The notes beneath the pieces were generated by a model. That model saw only the letters and a program-made list of their open reading frames with translations. It was not told the origin of the DNA and searched no databases. A stretch of 34,038 nucleotides of DNA from Paramicrosporidium saccamoebae (Eukaryota; Rozellomycota): positions 1-34,038 of the forward strand of contig MTSL01000035.1 in assembly GCA_002794465.1 (NCBI GenBank), given 5' to 3'. Each line of letters opens with the position of its first letter. Position 1 is the stretch's first letter. This document shows positions 30,401-34,038 of the stretch, piece after piece. Made by a program: the position numbers and the translations under genes.

Positions 30401-33034
30401 TGTAATGTCGCAAAACTCGCCATCAATGACGGCCACATTTAGTAAGATGGGGTGCAGGCCGACCTTGGCAACGCAACTGATTGCCTTCTCTACACATTAG
30501 CAAGCTCTTCAAACACATACTTTTGTGACGACGTGTGGGATACAAGCAGCCGTTGGCATGGATTGCAGGGAGCGTAACTGACACATCCAGAAAAGTGGCA
30601 AAGACATTTTTCCTTTGTGTTCGACAAGTGCCCAGTTTGGGCAGCTCCAATAAAACTTGAATGGTCGCCTCGTAAAATCCCGCAATTTTGACCCGTGTCT
30701 TGATGACATCTGCCACCCAGCGAGGCCAATCGGTGCGGTCGCTGACAAGGGCCGAACGGGGAGGAAGACACGTTTCAAAGTCCAACTTTCGGGTGCCAAT
30801 TCGACCGACAACCTGAATCGGCGGGAAGATGGGACTGGTGTACAACTGCACCATATGTCGCCACGCCGCAATCAGAGCGGGTTCCCCACGGATCACCGTG
30901 TCAGTGTGGCGAATGGAAAAGACATAATTAAACGATCCATTGTGGAGAAGCTGCAAGGGCGACAAGCCAGCAATCAGCATTCTTCCATGGCCCTTTTGCA
31001 CGCTCAAATTAGCCAGTTCAATGTGATCAAGTTCCTTGGAACGCACCGGGTAAAAGGAAATGTCCAACGCCTCCCAATACACATACACAAACGGAGAGGA
31101 CAATGCAGGCTTCTTTGCAAAATTCACGTTCCCAGTGGCCTTGACAGACTCTCCATCAGTCGTAACGTCTAGTTTGACATTATGTTTCACCGGTTCAGCA
31201 CGGAGCTCCTCAGCCGTAGTCTCCTTTGTGGGAAATTCCAATGCCCGTTTTGTGCCATGTCGGAATGCCATCTCCCCGCCATGATTTAGTGACCATTGGA
31301 GCTCAAATACGCGCAGGATGGCTGGCAGAATTCCACGACCAGGTGCGCGAAGCACAATCGCTCGATATTCGCCAAGTTCTTTGACAATGTTCTCGGAATG
31401 ATGCACGCGGCCCATTTTATGTCCCGCCTTTACAACAGTGCTCACATCGGCGAGTGTGATGTGGAAGAAAATGTCCGTTCTGGTCTCCTGCGCCTCCTTA
31501 TGCAGGACATCTACTGTGAACACTTTGGTCAGGCCTTCAGTCAAGTCTCCCCGATCCACCATGGCTTGCAAAGTAATCTTTGGCAAATGTCCCCGGAGCA
31601 ATTTTGTATCGAATCCGCCCAGCATTCCTTGCACATATTCGTGTCCCAGAGAGACCTTGACGACAAACTTTGGGGTGGGACCGCTATCGTCAATTTCAAC
31701 CAAGCCGACATCAATGGCTGCAGCCGAAGACTCGGTAAACTCTCTCTTCACAAGTCGATCTGAGGGCAAGCTTAGCAAAGAACGCAATTCTCCAAAGCTG
31801 GCTTCATAGGATATGGTAGATAGCCATTTTTGGAGATGGCTACCTTTTGGGGCCGAGCCAACCGAAATTGACCAATCGTCCTCGCCATCACGAACCTTTT
31901 CCAGCAACTTGACAAGTGCCTTTTTGTGACCCACCGTAGTTGATATCTGCACAATCAATTTCCCCCCATCAGGGCCATTAGTGTCACGTCTTAGCACATG
32001 AGGGAGGAGTTTAATCTAAAGAGATGAGCAAGCGCTGTAGAGGATGATACTTGAGCGAGTGCATTTGAATCAATAGCATCGCTGGGATCATCAATATAGT
32101 GGCCAAGGTCAACAGTCAGCTGTGGTACTGCCACAAAGAGATAGTCGGGAATGTTCTTTTTCGGATACCGTACATGAAATCTCATTGCAATTGAATTAGG
32201 ATCCTTGTCGTGTTCAAACTCCATCCCTTCCAACGTCGGCACTTCATACCGTTTATTTTCACCACCCGGCGGTATCTCGATTGTTTCATGGATGGAGTGC
32301 GAGAAGCGGATTGGCACCCAATAAGAGGTAGTCTCAATCTCAAATTCCACCCGCAGATCCAGCCGGCGAAGGGTCGTCTGGCTGAAATAATCGACCAGGT
32401 TTCGGAGCGGGATGGCGTGACTTAATTCTAGAGGGATGCCCCGCCAATCAATCCGATGGCCTCCGCGTCCAATGTCCACCCGGGGGATCGACAATACTGC
32501 CAATGGGAGCCACTTATCCTCCTCTCTCCGCACAGCCTCTGGAACATATAGCTTCACCACTGTCGAGTGCATAACTACATTGAATAATCGCAAGTACCAA
32601 TGGTCAGGGATCTCGGCTTCCACAGTCACTCGTGCCGTCTGCTTGTCCAATTCAGCAAACTCGATGCGGGAAATGCTCAAGTCTTCCGGATTCATACGCG
32701 ATGTCCGCCACAAGGCGAATGACACCACAGCCGCATTGATGAGGAACAGAACCAGCAGAATCACCATAGAGATGTATATTAATCGAGATATCCGTTCCCG
32801 ATGCGACATTTTGCGAACGGCCACCTTGAGTTCTCGTTCAATCTTCTCCTGGCCTGCAGTCTTTTCAATCTTTGCGGCGCACTCTCCCATATCCTGCATG
32901 GAAACATCATCGCAGGACTCAAAGTCGGGTGGCTTCCAGTCGATGGACGCAGTATCCATGCTGCGACGTCTCCGCGGAGGCGGAGTGGGTGGAGTAACCA
33001 GAGTAGGCGGAACGGGCGAATGTTCCGTCCACAT
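24479..33034 (-). CDS. Giant membrane-anchored lectin/Tag1-like protein
   Basis: Exons 32051-33034, 30521-32015 and 24479-30489, with introns of 35 nt (phase 0) and 31 nt (phase 1), give 2,829 residues. A Pro-rich cytosolic N-terminus leads to one transmembrane helix (about 84-109, IYISMVILLVLFLINAAVVS), so the rest is lumenal or extracellular. After the helix come several divergent repeats of a beta-rich module resembling LEA2/DUF3712 domains of fungal vacuolar Tag1-like proteins. Next is an Arg/Ser/Gln-rich tract (about 1645-2135), then a globular part. An L-type lectin-like domain follows (about 2527-2686: FRFRFTHLGKF, YGYVGLDHSVGIVCDPIKN, FPVDVRQILG, IGYSIATAHY). Last is a filamin-type Ig fold (YEVVYRPTLPGRYRIYAALG). 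Domain calls are by eye; the N-terminal repeat assignment is the least sure. Role in adhesion or in the vacuole is inference. Confidence 0.78.
26690..26835 (-). repeat. Coding repeat, SGSQE[S/P]VSR unit
   Basis: A tandem array of 27-30 bp units inside the giant gene, each encoding a variant of Ser-Gly-Ser-Gln-(Glu/Lys)-(Ser/Pro)-Val-Ser-(Arg/Trp). About five copies, nearly identical on the DNA level, indicating recent expansion. Confidence 0.8.
27320..27610 (-). repeat. Coding repeat, QSQRWSRNQ unit
   Basis: About ten 24-33 bp units encoding Gln/Ser/Arg-rich blocks (QSQRWSRNQ-type, degrading into RSQSQERSQ-type). On the plus strand the same DNA yields a long Phe/Asp/Tyr open frame that is only a shadow of the repeat. 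Confidence 0.8.
27900..28045 (-). repeat. Coding repeat, NEDLVPS unit
   Basis: Three imperfect units encoding Leu-Val-Pro-Ser-Lys then His/Tyr and Ser-(Leu/Trp)-Asn-Glu-Asp, joining the globular and Arg/Ser-rich parts of the giant protein. Confidence 0.65.
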
Positions 33035-33299
33035 CAATTACGTGGTACGACCGGCCCAAGTTCCCCCGGAATATTAAAACATGCCAAATCGGGCTAATTG
33101 TCGCCACGGTTGCAATTTGGGTAGGATTATGGGGTTAATGGTGGAGACTATTGGGATTCAGGGCGCTTTATTGGGGTTCACGGGTCATAGATGCATACTC
33201 TCGCATCCCTTCACAACTCACAACTCATAACTCGTAACTCACATCTCAATTTCACACCTTTGCATCTTACGCCCCCACACCCCCAATCTCTCATAAGGA
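33035..33299. other. Promoter region of the giant gene with heptamer repeat
   Basis: 265 bp between ELP6 (upstream, same strand) and the giant gene. It contains five heptamers of the ACAACTC/ATAACTC type at 33213-33247 and a TTAATATT stretch about 40 bp before the start codon. No gene. Confidence 0.5.
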
Positions 33300-33983
33300 C
33301 TATATTTTTATTTTATAATTCCCATTGGCAGGCTTGGGTTGCACTAATACGGCAGAGTCGGTGCATTTAAAAAGTGCAGCCAAGGTACGCTCATTAGAGT
33401 GGAATAAAACTTCACCATGAGCTATGCGGCTGGTCCCAGACTGCAACTTTTGAACTGAAATGACAGTGTCTGATCTGTTAGCGAGCCATCTAGAAAGTGC
33501 AACTCCATGACAGGTTTGTCTATTCGCCCGAATGCAAATCCTCTCGGAGATATCTTCAAGGCGTTTGACAAACGTCATGATACTGAACAACGACCAGCCC
33601 AGAGACGGTAGGATATGGAGACCCTCCAGGACAATAAAGACCGGCCTCGTCGACTTGAGGCTCTGCACTCTCTGCACCATAACGTCTGCAGCATCTGCAG
33701 TGGTCAAGTCAAGAGACTCGTCTGCAAAACAGCAGATGGATGCAAAGCGCGTCTGAATAGAAGCCAAATTCAGGTCATGTCCCAACCGTCTACCCGTCGA
33801 CACGTACTCTCCAAGAGGACACTCTAGGGACAGTAGCACTACAAATGGCCCATCTGCCCTTTTGCAAGTTTCGGCAATGATAGTATGGACAAACGGTCGC
33901 CCGTCACACCCAATTTCGTCCAAAATGCAGACTTTGGGTTTCTCACCGGCGACTTTCCAGGATGAGACAGGCTGCCACGCCAT
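33300..33983 (-). CDS. ELP6: Probable Elongator subunit Elp6
   Basis: 227 residues with a RecA-like core, as in the Elp4-5-6 hexamer that serves Elongator in wobble-uridine (mcm5/ncm5) tRNA modification. Matches in order: a first strand KVCILDEIGCDGRPFVHTII in place of a P-loop (Elp6 lacks a functional Walker A), VVLLSLECPLGEYVSTGRRL followed by GHDL (the HY/GxKLG element), a middle strand PVFIVLEGLHILPSLGWSLF (Walker B-like), and a C-terminal beta strand ending YKIKI as in the family tail. Slightly shorter than the human protein (266). AATAAA lies within the last codons, 4 nt before the TAG. Only the start side approaches the window edge; the ORF is complete. Confidence 0.68.
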   Translation of the reverse strand: MAWQPVSSWKVAGEKPKVCILDEIGCDGRPFVHTIIAETCKRADGPFVVLLSLECPLGEYVSTGRRLGHDLNLASIQTRFASICCFADESLDLTTADAADVMVQRVQSLKSTRPVFIVLEGLHILPSLGWSLFSIMTFVKRLEDISERICIRANRQTCHGVALSRWLANRSDTVISVQKLQSGTSRIAHGEVLFHSNERTLAALFKCTDSAVLVQPKPANGNYKIKI

Positions 33984-34038
33984 GTAAATTATTTTCCTTT
34001 GATAGGGATTTCAAATAGAAACAATATAGCATCACATG

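Overview
The window is nuclear DNA from a small, very gene-dense eukaryote, most likely an early-diverging fungus or close relative. The DBP2, eS25, calcineurin A, MIS12 and Tag1-like proteins look fungal or opisthokont. Branch-point-like TAAC motifs occur in several introns, the eS25 intron with a full TACTAAC. Mitochondrial complex II is present, so this is not an amitochondriate microsporidian. A reduced parasite of the Rozellomycota/Cryptomycota type would fit the compaction and the lineage-specific secreted and membrane proteins, but that placement is inference. The standard genetic code is used.

Nineteen introns can be placed by hand, at 29-50 nt and mostly 31-36 nt. Several have lengths divisible by three and no stop, so they can be misread as coding sequence. 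In eight genes AATAAA overlaps or sits within a few bases of the stop codon.

Layout. Positions 1-1,512 hold one copy (A) of a lineage-specific membrane protein family on the minus strand; about 1.1 kb without a gene follows. Positions 2,591-18,611 are a housekeeping block: a NCLX-type Ca2+ exchanger divergent from calcineurin A, a MED17-like protein divergent from a short COG3, an unknown tail-anchored protein, DBP2, SDH4 divergent from a small unknown gene, eS25, SUA5, MIS12 divergent from an unknown 129-aa protein, and WRAP73. Positions 18,691-23,809 are an accessory island: two small secreted proteins, a decayed family copy (C), an intact copy (B) and a multi-pass membrane protein. A tRNA-Arg(ACG) follows. 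Positions 24,479-33,034 hold one giant three-exon gene for a predicted 2,829-residue single-anchor membrane protein, with Tag1/LEA-like repeats, an Arg/Ser-rich tract, an L-type lectin-like domain and a C-terminal filamin-like Ig fold. An ELP6-like Elongator subunit lies at the right edge.

Most interesting are the A/B/C family with its mosaic, fold-back-mutated pseudogene, the giant lectin-like surface or vacuolar protein, and the combined miniaturisation of introns and 3' ends.
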